Part shown: positions 23,965 to 49,410 of the stretch, piece after piece | Layout: each line of letters starts with the position of its first letter | Position numbering within the stretch: the first letter of the stretch is position 1 | Assembly: GCF_001039355.2 (NCBI RefSeq) | Contig: NW_019775470.1 | Location: forward strand, 308,621 to 372,620 | Reading direction: 5' to 3' | Source of the DNA: Lingula anatina | Lineage: Eukaryota; Brachiopoda; Lingulata; Lingulida; Lingulidae | Length of the DNA stretch: 64,000 nucleotides | The notes under the pieces: model-generated | Database searches by the model: none | What the model was told of the DNA's origin: nothing | Seen by the model: only the letters and a program-made list of their open reading frames with translations | Translations under genes and position numbers: made by a program

Positions 23965-25616
23965 ATGTGGCAGGAAAACGGCGATCATTCTCCAGACCAA
24001 CCCCAAGTTGCCAGGCTATGTAGCCGTGTGTCCAGGATTGAGATAAGGTCCGGCAACAAGACAGTAGTCAGCCATAGGCAGCAGAGTTATACTACTTTTA
24101 CGGAGACGGATAAGACGCATGTCCCAGAATCGTCCGTGTGGGATGAGAATTTTAGTCTTGGGGTGAGGAAGCATAATTTGGTTTGCTTATATCTTAATAG
24201 TATATCACTCCGTTGGCAGAACGACTTCTTTCATTTCTTGTCATGTCCTGTACTTATACGCGTATAATTTCTAAAAGTGAATGCTTGTAACATTTTTTTC
24301 TTTTCACTTGAACAAATTTGACAAGGAGAATGGGAGTCTTTCTTTCTGCATATATCGTCCAGTTCTGATGATTATTATAGTTTTCTTTTTCGTCATGATC
24401 ACATTCTAACAGTACTGCTCGGTTCTTCCAGTGGCGGCTTGATCAACCGTATGTTCCGTTGTGGTCCAAAAGATTTTCGGTAAGTTGATCTATATGAATG
24501 ATTGTGAAACCAACCGGCCTATAAATTACATGTATTTTAGCAAGCAAGCAAGCAAGCAAGCGCGCGTGTGTAAAAACGAAGCGAATTTGTGACTCGTAAC
24601 CATTTATCAATTTATGACTTACACATGTTTCATCCACCATAAATTAATAAATTTAAAAATCCAAATTCGGGATTCCTGCGCTGAGGTTTAAAATAACAAT
24701 AGTGAATTATAAGAGTTTCGTTCTAGGCTAACAAAATTTGACAGAATTGTCCGGAGAATGATTCAATTCATATAGATGAGTTTTATGTTTTGTCTTTAGT
24801 ACGAGAACATAGAGGACGAGCACAAGATGTTGTTTTCTGCGATGCTCGACCTGGAAAAGACACAGGACAAAAAGAAAGCGGTTCTGGACTTTTGCCGTCT
24901 GTTGAATGCACATTTCATGCACGAAGAGGTAATTACATGCGTCCATGGCAAATACGTATCAAAAAGTATGGTTATTCGTTATTACAAATATGCACACACC
25001 ACGTTATAGCTACACTAATTAGTGTCCCCTTTTGCTTTTTTATCATACTTTTTTTATCTTATATAATTGGAAAAGCACGTTTCTTTCTTCATACTTTCTG
25101 CATTCAAATTGCACTTTTCGTAAAATAGCATACTTTAATTCCATTTTCCGATGACATTAAAAAGGGTTAAATACTTCTTCCTAGATGATGTTTAGACTGG
25201 CAGGTTGCCCTGAAAACCCACAACACAGGATTCAATGCAAAAATTTTTTAGAAAACCTACACCACTGGACGGCGCCTGACAAACAGGACATGATTAGCTA
25301 CGTTAGAGAATGGTAAGATCGTGCTCAAAGCGAGTGATACTAGCCTCAATTCAGCGATAATTTGTTTTAAAATTTTGATTTTGGAGTGGCCAACAACGTG
25401 TACTTGTGAGCATGAATGTTATTTTCAGACAAAAAAATAAACGGATTTAGCTTTGGAATTGTTGCCTCGCGTGGAACATTCTATTTGTTCTTATAAACAT
25501 ATTTTACTATTTTCAGGCTTACCAATCACGTAGCGGCCACAGACTCCCATTACAAGGGCAAACGAAATCCAAGACTGTTCTCAAAGCCATGGTTTGGTTC
25601 CATGCTCTACATTTAA
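23965..25616 (+). CDS. Divergent hemerythrin with one iron ligand replaced by Cys
   Basis: Exons: 23965-24162, 24800-24928, 25185-25312 and 25517-25616, with an optional in-frame exon at 24432-24479. The product is 184 aa without and 200 aa with that exon. The introns after the first helix and within the bundle fall at exactly the same codons as in the neighbouring hemerythrin (129- and 128-nt middle exons in both). The bundle begins VPESSVWDENFSLG-YENIEDEHKMLF. The ligands His74, His104, Glu108, His123, His156 and Asp161 are kept (numbering without the optional exon), but the fifth His is Cys127 (HRIQCKNF). The N-terminus has about 50 extra residues rich in Ser/Thr/Arg, and the C-terminus has an aromatic tail (KPWFGSMLYI). 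ATG at 23965 is the first in frame after an upstream stretch with only GTG. Normal O2 binding is doubtful. Confidence 0.88.
24432..24479 (+). CDS. Cassette exon (48 nt) of the divergent hemerythrin
   Basis: Preceded by a pyrimidine tract and CAG, followed by GTAAGT, phase 0 at both ends, no stop. It encodes 16 residues containing QPYVPLWSKRFS, which resembles the conserved lead-in PYVWDxSF of hemerythrins. The first exon already ends with VWDENFSLG. Skipping this exon gives exact family spacing to YENIEDEH, whereas inclusion gives a second, alternative lead-in. Confidence 0.55.
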
Positions 25617-26648
25617 CATTATTTCCATGCATTTAACTACCAAGATATAGACTGCAATTCTTCCTATTTCATCTGTAACTGTAATAGATAAGCAGGATGC
25701 ACAACATTAAGAAATATTTATAAATTCATTAATTCAATAAAGATTTCTTAACTTTTGTGTAGCATCATTCAGTGCAAAAAACCTACAGACAACAAATTTG
25801 GGTAAATAAAAGATTTAAGGCTAAATTATATTTATTTGAGCCAATAATATATTCTTTTGATTAAAAAAAATACCATTTACAAAGACTTAATTTAAATTAA
25901 GACTATATTACAAATAGTGCATTCTCCATCATTGGCATATGACAATTTTACCTTAAATTATTATCAGTAATATTCCAGAAGAAATCTACAAAACCACGAA
26001 AAAAAAAAACTTTTCAAATCCTCTCTCGGCTGAACATCACGGAACACTTCTATCCTTGACCCAAAAACATCTTTCATAGAATCAGAGGACACAATTTCAT
26101 GCACAAACTATGCATATTTTCATATGGGACAAGTAATGAACAATGTCCTGATCTGCCCAGGAAATGTACCAACCTTTGGGGACACCCTGTAAACATCATG
26201 GTACATTTACTACAGCTGTGTTAATGCGTCTCTCTGTATCACTACAGACCAAGGATCACTACTGTTTAACTACACACATTACTGCTGTACCCATATGTCA
26301 TATTACTTTGTGTGTGAAATGTGTTTTACATCTGTCAATCTCTCACTCTCTCCTTCTCTCTCTCTCTCAATTCCATAGAATGGGATCATGGCTTTTTCCT
26401 TTTTTTCCTGTTGTATGCCAATGCCTGGGGCTGAAAAAACTTCATGTCTGTCCTCTCTTTAATATTGCACATAATACCATATTTTCAATATGTTGATAAC
26501 GACAGAGTTCAGGCCACAATGTTGGCAATTATGCTAGTTAGTAGGTGACAAGCTATGTGGAGTTTCTTATTTTTATTAGTTTGGAATACCCAGAATTGTC
26601 CAAATTCTGTCATATCTGCAGTAATTGTGGAGTGCAGATGGGATGAAA
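25617..26648. other. Convergent 3' regions
   Basis: A plus-strand AATAAA near 25737 suits the end of the hemerythrin-like gene. TTTATT near 25830 gives a minus-strand signal for the RRM gene, whose 3' UTR would fill most of this stretch. A (CT)-rich tract lies at about 26341-26368. No coding exon. Confidence 0.5.
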
Positions 26649-28776
26649 TTAAGTATCTAATGCATATCTCATCTTGTATTTAGCAAGTCTTAGATTTTTC
26701 TTCTTCAGTTTCTCCAGGCGGTTCTGGTTTTTGCCTCCAACTGAAGTGAACTCAACATTTATTTTGCTACCAAGAAGTTCAGACCGATGAAGTTGCAATC
26801 CTCTCTGAAAACAAATATTTTTAAAAAATATTAACAATAAATCCATTAATACTTTTAAAATTCATCTTTCAAATAGTGCTGATCACTAACAATAGAAAAT
26901 ATTTTTATTAAATATAATTAACCAGTAGATAATCAGGCAAAATATATAATAAAACAAGAAAGGCACTGTAATTTGAAGTATAACAATATTTTTAAAAATA
27001 AAATTGCGAGTTGATCTTTTACTCTACACAGTTTCCAGGTGAATAATCAAGAAATCATTGCTTGTATATTACTTTTCTAATCTCCACTTATAAATTAAAC
27101 TTGTAAGCTAAAGTAAATCACACTTTTCGTGTTTTCTTAACACTCATAAAAAATACTTGCAATAAAAATTCCATTCTTTTCCAACTTTAAGCAGCCGAAA
27201 TGTTTGATTTATCATTTAAAAAAACAATAAAAAAGTAATGTATACAGGTATTTAAATGTTAAAATGCTATGCACTAAAGCAAAGAAAATCATTTACCCTG
27301 AGGGATGGTTCATCCCCAAACTCAACAAATGCAAATCCTTTCTGCTTCCCAGTTTCCTTGTGGGTTGGAAGTCTAATGGTCAGAACTTTCCCTGGAAGAT
27401 GACACCAGGGAAAATAAATCCATGCAATCATGAATATAAAACATTTTAAACATGCATGCATTTTTTATGCTTGACAAAATAAACAATATTTTCGAGAGAG
27501 TTCAATGCAAAGCATGGCTGAATCTGCATATTTTATTTATTCATGTTATTATTACCTCAAGGGTATGTTTACGTACCTGAAGATTTAAAGTGCTCTAGAA
27601 TATCTTCCTTACTAATATCCTCAGGTAAATGCCCAACAAAGAGAACATATTTCCTTTTCCTTTCAACTGTACTTTTTTTGCCCTTTTGGGTCTTCAGTTC
27701 AGGTTGTTTCTTATTTTTCTTATGCCCCTTCTTTGATGGGGATACTAGTAGGCTGCCAGTTTTTGTCTCTTGGCAAATTTCGGTCTGATCAGAATTCAAC
27801 TTTGGAACACATTCTGCTTCAGAGGAATCAGAGTGTTCTTTTTCTCCTTTTACTTTTTGGACAGATTCTCCATCTGATGAATCTGAATGTTCTCTTTTTG
27901 TTTGTTTATCCAAGGACATAGCATGAGAAGTCCTGAATGTCTTTTTGAAGCCCTGTTTGTTCTGTGTAAAATCTTCCCTTGTCAACAGTTTCTGTTTCTT
28001 TGCACTCTTGGTCTTGTTTGTAGCTGGCTTGACTGTGTTAACATCACCTGTGTTGTATACAAAATTAACACTGTTAAATTTTTCTGACAAGGCATATCTT
28101 ATACATGTTTTCATTATGTGTGCTCATCTCTACATCACTAAAAATCAGCTTGTTTATATCACAAACACATCACCCTGCTTTAGAAAAACCTAGAACCAAA
28201 ATTTAAAATTTTTGTTCATGCACGTTATGTGGCAAGTTTTAAGTATGTATAGCATTATTTAATTGGGGAAAACCAAGTGGGGCAACTTGTGACTCATTTA
28301 TAAAAGTGGAATCTGAAAAAAAAAGATAAACATGGTGTCACTAAAACTTGAATACATTAATTCTGATCTAAATGCGAGAGATCAAAATTTTTAAATGACT
28401 TTTCATACACAGATATGTAGCTATCAGTTTCTTAAATTTGAAGTATCTAGCATGTAGGACTACTAGTAGGATAACATATTACAAAATTAATCATGTGTGG
28501 GTCCTACTAGTTGCAGTAACTATAACGTCTACTACTGGTACTCCTTCGAGTTCTTTCAGTTAGCACATACCGTTTTGCATATTCTTGTGTTTTCCCCACC
28601 ATTTCCGCCTCTTTTCGATCCTACTGCTTTTTCCAGTTTTCTGAAAATAATTGAGAGATTATTTAACATTTTTATGAGAGATAAAAAGATAAAACAACAA
28701 TAAAAACAGACTACTGACTTCAACGCACCTGTTCCATGGGCGCTGCCATCTTACCTGTTGCATGCTGGGTAGCCAT
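26649..28776 (-). CDS. Nop6-like RRM protein
   Basis: Five exons: 28729-28776, 28571-28640, 27577-28047, 27297-27391 and 26649-26804; phases agree and give 279 aa. The N-terminal half is basic and Ser/Glu-rich, with two near-copies of EHSDSS followed by acidic residues that look like CK2 sites. The C-terminal half is one RRM: YVLFVGHLPEDISKEDIL carries RNP2, GKVLTIRLPTHKETGKQKG leads to RNP1 KGFAFVEFGD, and LQLHRSELLGSKINVE closes the fold. NRLEKLKKKN follows, a basic tail typical of the Nop6-type RRM family. Members of that family are nucleolar and assist small-subunit ribosome assembly; the same role here is inference. Using the GTGCGT donor at 28728 rather than the earlier GTAAGA keeps the reading frame open into exon 2. 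A second, weaker possibility is another KRR/RBM34-type protein. Confidence 0.82.
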
Positions 28777-30215
28777 TTTCTTGAAATGTTAATAAAAGTT
28801 ACCACGTTTTGTGCTTCAAAATCACACATTGCACTGCCCCAAGCATATTTATGTTCCAATTCTTATTTTTAGTGATCCTAAAAACCCTTGTATCTTCATT
28901 TTGACAAATAGCGTGATGTCCGAAATTACCGTGACGTCATATATCAACAAAAATTTGTGGAAAGTCAACCTAGCGCAACCTTGCTACAGGAATCTGCGTA
29001 TTTTCCCATAATTTATGAGATAGAGGTAAGTCTGATAGCGACATTAAGTACAGTAGAATATATTTCTTACCGTATATATATTGAGAATTGTCTATAAAAT
29101 GTATTTCCAGCAGTAGTTCACACAGAAGACAATTTATTGCATAATTCATCCCATCCCAAGGCACCGGCGACGAAAGACAAAATCCTTGTTCTACAGTATG
29201 TGATTGAAACATTTACACGTGCTGTCGTAGTTTCATGTACGTAATATATTAATCTCCCATATATTGTGGTACCACATATGAAACATTCTTCATTTATTTA
29301 TGTAGCCAAGCTGTGACGATGTAAAGTTACGGTAACAACTGTATTTTATTGATTATGTCAGACTTGGTTTTAAAAAGGCGGAAGTCGGATCATTTTTGCC
29401 GCTTCCATGGGTGGGTGGGGGGTTGGGGGGGGGGTCTGTGTGTGTTTGTGCTCTTTTTGCTTCTCCACCAAAATTAAATGAATGAAAATAAGATAAAAAA
29501 AATAATGAGTGAATATTTAATGATAATGATGACCCTTAAACCTCTAATTATGGTTATTAAAATTACACAAGTTTTCTTATGTCTTTTTGTTTCACAAAGT
29601 TAGGATTATTCCTTCTTCTTGGAATGAGGATAGGATTAATTTCCACAAAAGGTAGTGTATAGAACTATGAATGTTTGTGAAGGGAAGTGGTACTCATTGG
29701 TACACCAAAATCATGAGACACTGAACATCCTGTTACACACCATAGCAATGTCACAGTGATCAGAAGTGTGTGGATTTATCTATATCATTTGACCTTAATG
29801 AGATCATAGCTAGGGTTGGATATACAGTTATGCTTTTAAACACGTTATCTGGGGAAAGTTAAACCTTGCACCTGAAGGTGTGGAATCCTTCACCAATCCC
29901 ATATTGTGCAATTATTTTGGACAGTTCACAACAAAGGTGTGGTATTCTTTCATTTCCCTATTTATTAGCATTTTTACTGAGAAGATATATGATAATAACA
30001 GATGCAGACAACTGCGACCCATAGTTTCACTGCTAGACAGCCTGATAAACAGTTTATGTCATATTATGTAACAGTTTCACTTTCGTTTTCATTTCCATTT
30101 TCAAAGTGTCACTGGTGATAGTTCCAAGTACTTGCCTCCAAAATAACACTTACAATGTATGTTATATGTTTCAGCTGTCATAGATAATGTTATGTTTCAG
30201 CTGTCATAGGGCACC
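28777..30215. promoter_or_regulatory. Divergent region between RRM gene and Lifeguard gene
   Basis: There is no coding exon. A strong donor (TAGAG then GTAAGT at 29026) could end a 5' non-coding exon of the Lifeguard gene starting a little right of 28780, which would make the pair share a promoter. Just before the Lifeguard start codon a 24-26-base unit ending TTTCAG then CTGTCATAG occurs twice (about 30165-30209), so two acceptors are available for that 5' exon. Confidence 0.35.
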
Positions 30216-43304
<13,089 letters not shown>

Positions 43305-46300
43305 GCAACACGAGGCGGTGTAAAAAAGGCAGGTACAGGATTTTGCTGAGAGCAGGGTAAAAAAATGCCGGCTTGCTTATCAGGTTTTGTCTGTACCCTC
43401 CTCAAAACATCAATGATGAATAATAATGACCATAGCGATAATGATGCTACTTTATATAATTATGGGAGCTAAAGTTGAATGTGGGCATGACAATATGTAT
43501 AGATACAGACATATTACAGTTAAAATAGAATTGGCATATAGATAAATCTGTACATTTTTACTCAAAATGACATTAATATTTAACACACACCTCTAGTTAA
43601 AAGCAGGCTTTAATTTTTTTATTTTTTTTTGAAATAATTTTTTTCAAATAAGAGAAAAAATAGATTTCCTAATTGTTTATTATTTAAGGTGTCATCAGTA
43701 ACCTTGTGTGCATACAGTTTTGTTGGGTTGCTTATTAGAATTGTAGTCAGGAATCTGAATTGTTGAATATCTATTAACATAGTTTTCTGAAAGGCTGTAC
43801 ACCCAACATTTAGTTGTTATGCAGCCTGCATTCTTCTGTCTGAGAACAGTCAGTCTGCATATAAATTTTAGTATAAAAAGACTTACCTTATACACACAGG
43901 TGGATTTTGTTTTTATGTTCATCATTATTTATATCATTGTGCATAACCTTATGTCAAATAAATGTTGAAAATATATTTTAAAAATACTTATAATTTGAAT
44001 GTAGCTGGTCTTAACAGATAATTATAAATTCAATTGTGTACTATTTGTTCCTGATTACAAAGAAACTCGGTGTAAGTAGAATAACATGGCAAATATTGAA
44101 GTTATACAGCATTTGTTTATTTAATGTACTGTATCTAATGTATATAAAGTTCAACCCAAACTATGCTCATTTTACCCTTATTTGGGTTTAAGTAAGTTGG
44201 CGATTCACCCAAAAAAAAAAAAGAAAAAAAAAAAGAAAAATGCCTAATTGAATTTTAAGTTGATCAAGTTGGAATTAGGTAAAGTGATGTCAGTGGAATA
44301 TAGGTAAATGAAGCATTATGGCAGTGAGTAAAATATTACATGGAGATGAAAGCATGAACAAACTTAACTAGATAGGCCTTTTGTGCTTTATGTTCTAAAA
44401 TAATATCAAATTATCATTTAATGTAAAGATGTTATTATTTTACAATTTTTACATCGTTCCAATTTAGTTGAATGAGAGAATATCGTGTCTAGTAAGTAAA
44501 CAAAATTCAGTCAAGCATAATAATAGGTTTGAGTTTTATGTTCTTTTGTGACAAATAGTGAAAATTAAAAAATTAATTATGGTGGATTTCATGTATTCAT
44601 TCATTGAAATTGTGGAAAATGTATTTTTGAAGTTAAAAGATACGATACTCTCTGAATCTAACAGGATAGCTTCTTTTAAACTAGATTGAACTTCAATTTT
44701 GAAATTCTTTGCCTGTGGTAGAAAAACTTAGTTGTTGTATTTGGCATATTAAGCATTAGGTTTCTTATTATTATTATATGTATTTATTTATTTATTTTTG
44801 TATAGTGATAATAGTCTGTTACATGAATGTGTAGAATTGTAGATGTGGCCATTATTCTCATTATGAATTCCATTTCTGTGACATCAAAAAACATGATTGT
44901 ACTTTGTAACATAAAGTTTGTGTTGTATTTTTCTAAAAGTATTTTAGTTTTCTTTTGTGTCGCTGAAAAATGAAATGGAAAATAAACTAAAAACAATGAA
45001 TCCCCCCATCATTCTCACCTCCCTCCCCCCCCCCCCAAAAAAAAAGGGGGGAGGAGAGAGAGAGAAATTGTCACCCCGAGTAGTTGTAAAATGTTTCGTT
45101 GTAGGGGATGTACGCAAAAAATGTCTACAATGTCACAAAGTTAGCCTTGTCTTGAAGTCCGAATATTCTACATTTGTTTGACCCAATACAAAACGGTTTC
45201 ACTGCCCTGAACGTGATGAGTCGTCGGTTACTTTCTATATAATGGTAAAATGTGTCCAAATTGATCGTGACGCTAAACTTTCGTTTAAATGTTGATATGA
45301 GAATATTTCCCCTACTCAGTTAAAACAGGAGTTTACGAAATAATTCCCTTGTTAAAACAAGGTCTACAGCAAATTGTTGTAGACTGCTGTTTATTATGCT
45401 GTGCCACCATGCTTTACCATTCTCCTGGGCATTGACACAACGTAGAGTGATAAATAACGAGATGCAATGTCAATTAAATGGAAAAAGGTCTACAACTGCG
45501 GGCGTTTTTAAAAAGAAATCGACAGAGCAAAACACTTTAAGGTTACCTCTTTGTCGCATTGATGTTTATAAGAGCTAAAAAGTTTCTGTTGTTTCCGTCA
45601 GATAAACACAATTAAGAAAGAAATGAGAGGAATCGGATGAGATATATTCTTCAAGCGCTTCCATAACAGACTCGTAGAATTTATTCAAGCATGGTTATAT
45701 ATAAATGTCACGTCTTTATTAAATCCCAGTCAAAAAATATTTCTCACAATCATGTGTGCCTCGACTCTTTATTTTTTCGTCGTTTTATTAAATCGTTGAA
45801 TTTTCTACAATTCTAGAATTGGATTCATGAAAAAGCTTAGTCGAAAGTCGGTCTTGATATTTATAGACCGATATTTACAGCCCGCTTTGAACCAAGGTAA
45901 ATGAGGAGTACGTTCTAATATTATATTGCACCAATCCTGCACAATAGTTACTGGGGAAGACGGTTAATATATGAGACTAATTATTTATTGGACTAATGTA
46001 GATTTATCCTGGCTTGAAATGGATCGACAATTTCTGTCCTACAGCTGAGAACAACTTTCGACTAACGTGCACGTCCTTATGTCAAATTGGTGACAACAGA
46101 TCCAGCACTACCACCACCCCTCTCCGCCAAATAAAAAATTGTAAAACGAGCGAGACGAGACAAACCCAAGCCATAATTAATTTTCATCCCCGTGCTCTAC
46201 ATACTTTAACTAAAGCTCCGTCTTCTCGCTTCTTTCGCTTGACTCAGCCATTTTTTTATCATTGCCTCCCTCCCTGCCCCCCTCCCCCCTTTGAAACCAT

Positions 46301-47390
46301 TGATCCACCAAACATTCTTTCAATTCACATGTTCAGTATAGGTCTAGGACAGGTGGACTCAGCACAAAACAGGTCTTTACAACTGCATTCCAAACTGGCG
46401 ATGTTTCATTCACATTACAAAACACGTGAAACCCACTGTTACAAAAAGCACCGAACAAAAGCGCGATGAGATCAATAGAACTTCTAACCATAAAGTGAAT
46501 TTAATTCAGTACAATATAATAATGTCAGCGTGGGAACGCAGAATGGGAGTTTTTTAAGTTATAGGCTACACTTGTTTCTATTCTGATTTATTACTACTAG
46601 TACGCAACGGTTGAATCAGACAATCAAAAGGCATGTTCACATCGAGCGTTTTATCTCTACTATTCACCTTTCTCTCGAGCCCGTAAATGCGGTTTGGGGG
46701 GGGGGGGGTCTAAAGAATGTTTCTGACCAAAAAAAAAAGTTCTGCTCTACTCTGACGCAAAATTTGATATAGTTCTATTTAATTTCTTAAGATGCGTCAA
46801 CAAAGGGGGTAAAAATGTCCACTCATTCAGAAAAAAAGACTCCCCTACCTTTTAAACTGTTGGATAGCTTACACGTCTGCGCCGCTTCTCCTCTTTTACG
46901 AGATGTAACGTTCACTGATTTAAAGAAAACATGTTTAATGACGATTGTTTCGTAATTCGCCGTTCTTAACCATACATTTTGTCTATTTCCGTAATCTTCG
47001 TAATCAATATTGCAGTATCACGCCCTGCCTCCCGCCTCTCCCTAAAATTGACCGTGGTCCTGTGAGCACAATTACGTCAAAGGTTGCAGGGTCTCGATTT
47101 TTCCCCCTTTCCGTTCCAGAGGTTGCACGTTGTATCTTTTGTATGCTTCTCATTAAACGATTATTTAAACAGAAACCCTATTCGTCCGGTGCACTCACAT
47201 TCATTTGCATTATGCAATTCCATTACACAATGCATAGAGCCTATACATAAAGCGCAGTCATGCTTGTTTATTGTCCCCTCTGTCTCTCCCCAGCACGTTC
47301 GCGGACCTCCCAGGCACCATGTGAAGCAGGAACAGGTAGGTTAATAGAAGCTTGTTGACGACGTGAAGTCGTTTCACATAGCGAAGGCCG
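43305..47390. other. Long gene-free stretch
   Basis: The first 650 bp or so would be the 3' UTR of the longest Lifeguard transcript. The remainder has A- and C-rich low-complexity runs (for example 44208-44240, 45002-45060) and one 151-codon open frame (46014-46469) without splice context or recognisable motifs. I see no gene. Confidence 0.5.
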
Positions 47391-47403
47391 CAGGTTTCCC
47401 ATG

Positions 47404-47453
47404 TTTATATAGGGAGCAACAGGGCGGCCGCTGTAAAGGAACTCGGGATCCAG
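47404..47453 (+). promoter_or_regulatory. Candidate TATA promoter and 5' non-coding exon of the ZIP gene
   Basis: TTTATATAGG at 47404-47413 is a good TATA box; about 40 bases on, CCAG is followed by GTGAGT at 47454, a strong donor. A matching acceptor (TTATTTGCAG) stands at 51765, from which sequence runs uninterrupted to the ATG at 52200. The pairing is inference from signals alone. Confidence 0.3.
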
Positions 47454-48203
47454 GTGAGTGTTTTGGTGTAGCATTTTGACGTCGATGGTTTAAAATGACA
47501 CCAGCGTGTCAGATAATTACCAATGATAACTGATATAACAGTAAATAGGGGAACAATGACATTAAAAAGGGACGCCAGCTCTGACTGATTTGCATCGAGG
47601 TGACAGAGTGTGACAAGGCAGCGTGCCTCCATAGCTCTGTAGTATTCCATCACCTACCTGTACGTCTTACCTGGTAATTGATCATTTGTCCTATAGTACC
47701 TCTTTGTTATGTGAAGGATTTTTTTAAGCGCAGGCATCTTATGTATGGAGTCTCTTTTCTTCTTTTTGCCATTTAGATAACATTAAGACCATTATATTGC
47801 TTACCAACGCTCTTTTTTTCTGTGAAATGGCCGACGTGTCACGTCAAACCGCCGTGGTCGGAGACTTGACCTAGCTATTGGCTTTGTAAAGAATTAAAGA
47901 CGGGCGTGTGGGGATTTCTAGTATGTTTTTCGACCCTGATATGTTTATGATTAAGGTAACAATTGCCTCACGCTAGAATTATGTTAGACAAACCAAACAA
48001 GCTACATCGTACAAGCATGTTTGCGTAAAGAAAAAATAGTGTAAGAGATTGAGTTGTAAGAGTAGATTTAAGTTTTGTAAACATGGCTTATTTTTGTTAC
48101 ATATAAAATGCTGATCATGTTCAGTAAATTGAAATAGTGGATATCATGTAAACAGATACTGCAGTTGCATAAATGTAATTTTCCTAGCACAAATGCTGTT
48201 TTA

Positions 48204-48444
48204 GAGCGCATTTAGAACAAGTTGCTCCGCGGACTAAATATGGCCGACCCACTTAAAAGCGATGTGGCTTATCCGGCATCGCACGCGCCTTTAACGGATT
48301 AAATCTCGGCCCCTGGGTTTAATTGCTAGGCCCCTGCAGCGACTGCGCGTGTGGAGGCGAGGAGACCATCAGGGATGTAGCGGCATCGGTTTTAAGTGGG
48401 GTCGGCCATATTTAGTCAGTGAATCATCTGTTTTGAATACGCTC
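48204..48444. mobile_element. MITE family B, longer copy (241 bp)
   Basis: Flanked by TTA at 48201-48203 and 48445-48447. The ends are GAGCGCATTTAGAACAAG and, reversed, GAGCGTATTCAAAACAG. It shares AAATATGGCCGACCCACTT with the element at 38913-39086 in both arms. The GC-rich middle differs from that copy. Confidence 0.85.
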
Positions 48445-49007
48445 TTATGAAATGAGGAGTGTTATGGAACGAATACGTCAGAGGAAATAAGAATTGCGAA
48501 AAATATGGCTTTGTCTGAAGCATATGATCTTTGCTAAGCTATGGGGCTCACTGGACAAAGGAAACTGGATTTTTTCCTAACCTTTGTGTTATTTTTGTAT
48601 TGTGTTGACAAGAGAAGTAGTGTCGTATTTGATGCCTTGTAGAATGTTTTTTATCAAATTAAACTAACCGCAGAGGGAATTAGTAGTACGTGGGTAAGCA
48701 ACAATACATGATCTGAAACAAAATTCTACTAACGCTCCATAATTTTCCAATGCATTTCCAAACGCATTCTCTGGAAGCAAGGTGTGAAATATTGTGGTTC
48801 GCGTATTTTTTCATCCCTAGCTGAGCTTAGTAAACGGTTGTGAATAAAGATAGAAGTTATGTAAAATTATCATTTCAATAGTCCTTGTGTTATCGTTGCG
48901 TGTGTCAGGTAATACAAAATCAATATTTCAATATCGCCAAGGAAATTATTGCGTGTATTATCCTCACTAAGGTAAGGTATCAAAATAGATTCATTTGCTG
49001 CGGAGTT

Positions 49008-49075
49008 TATATTATATTATATTATATTATATTATATTATATTATATTATATTATATTATATTATATTATATTAT
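49008..49075. repeat. (TATAT)n pentanucleotide repeat
   Basis: About thirteen units of ATATT in a row, uninterrupted. Confidence 0.95.
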
Positions 49076-49179
49076 ACACCATTGGGATAATTCGTGGGGC
49101 GAGATAAGATCTGTCATGATAATGATACAGTAATATTTACGATTAGGCCAGACAAAATTGATAGATCTATGTGAGTTAA

Positions 49180-49410
49180 TTCCCCTTTACACTTGACGGC
49201 GTCCTTTATGCGCCCTGTAGTGCGGTCCCGTTAAGAGTAAAAAAAAAATTAATAATAATACTTAATGTGCCGACAACTGACCGATCGCTGAGCATTCATT
49301 TTGCAACCATAGCGATGCTTGTGTCTCCTTTCTACGACCACAGCGCTGCCAGTTTCACGGTCGCACAAAGGACGCGCGCAGAAAGGACGCCGTCCAGTGT
49401 AAAGGGGGTT
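49180..49410. mobile_element. Inverted-repeat element with TTAA target duplication (231 bp)
   Basis: TTAA at 49176-49179 and again at 49411-49414. The ends are TTCCCCTTTACACTTGACGG and, reversed, AACCCCCTTTACACTGGACG; the match continues through GGCGTCCTTT. TTAA duplication with C-rich ends fits a non-autonomous piggyBac-type element. No coding capacity. Confidence 0.8.

Noticed and set aside
46014-46469. 151-codon open frame in the gene-free stretch
   Set aside because: Low-complexity Pro/Thr/Ser runs, no family motif, no splice context and no similarity to neighbours; the length is possible by chance.
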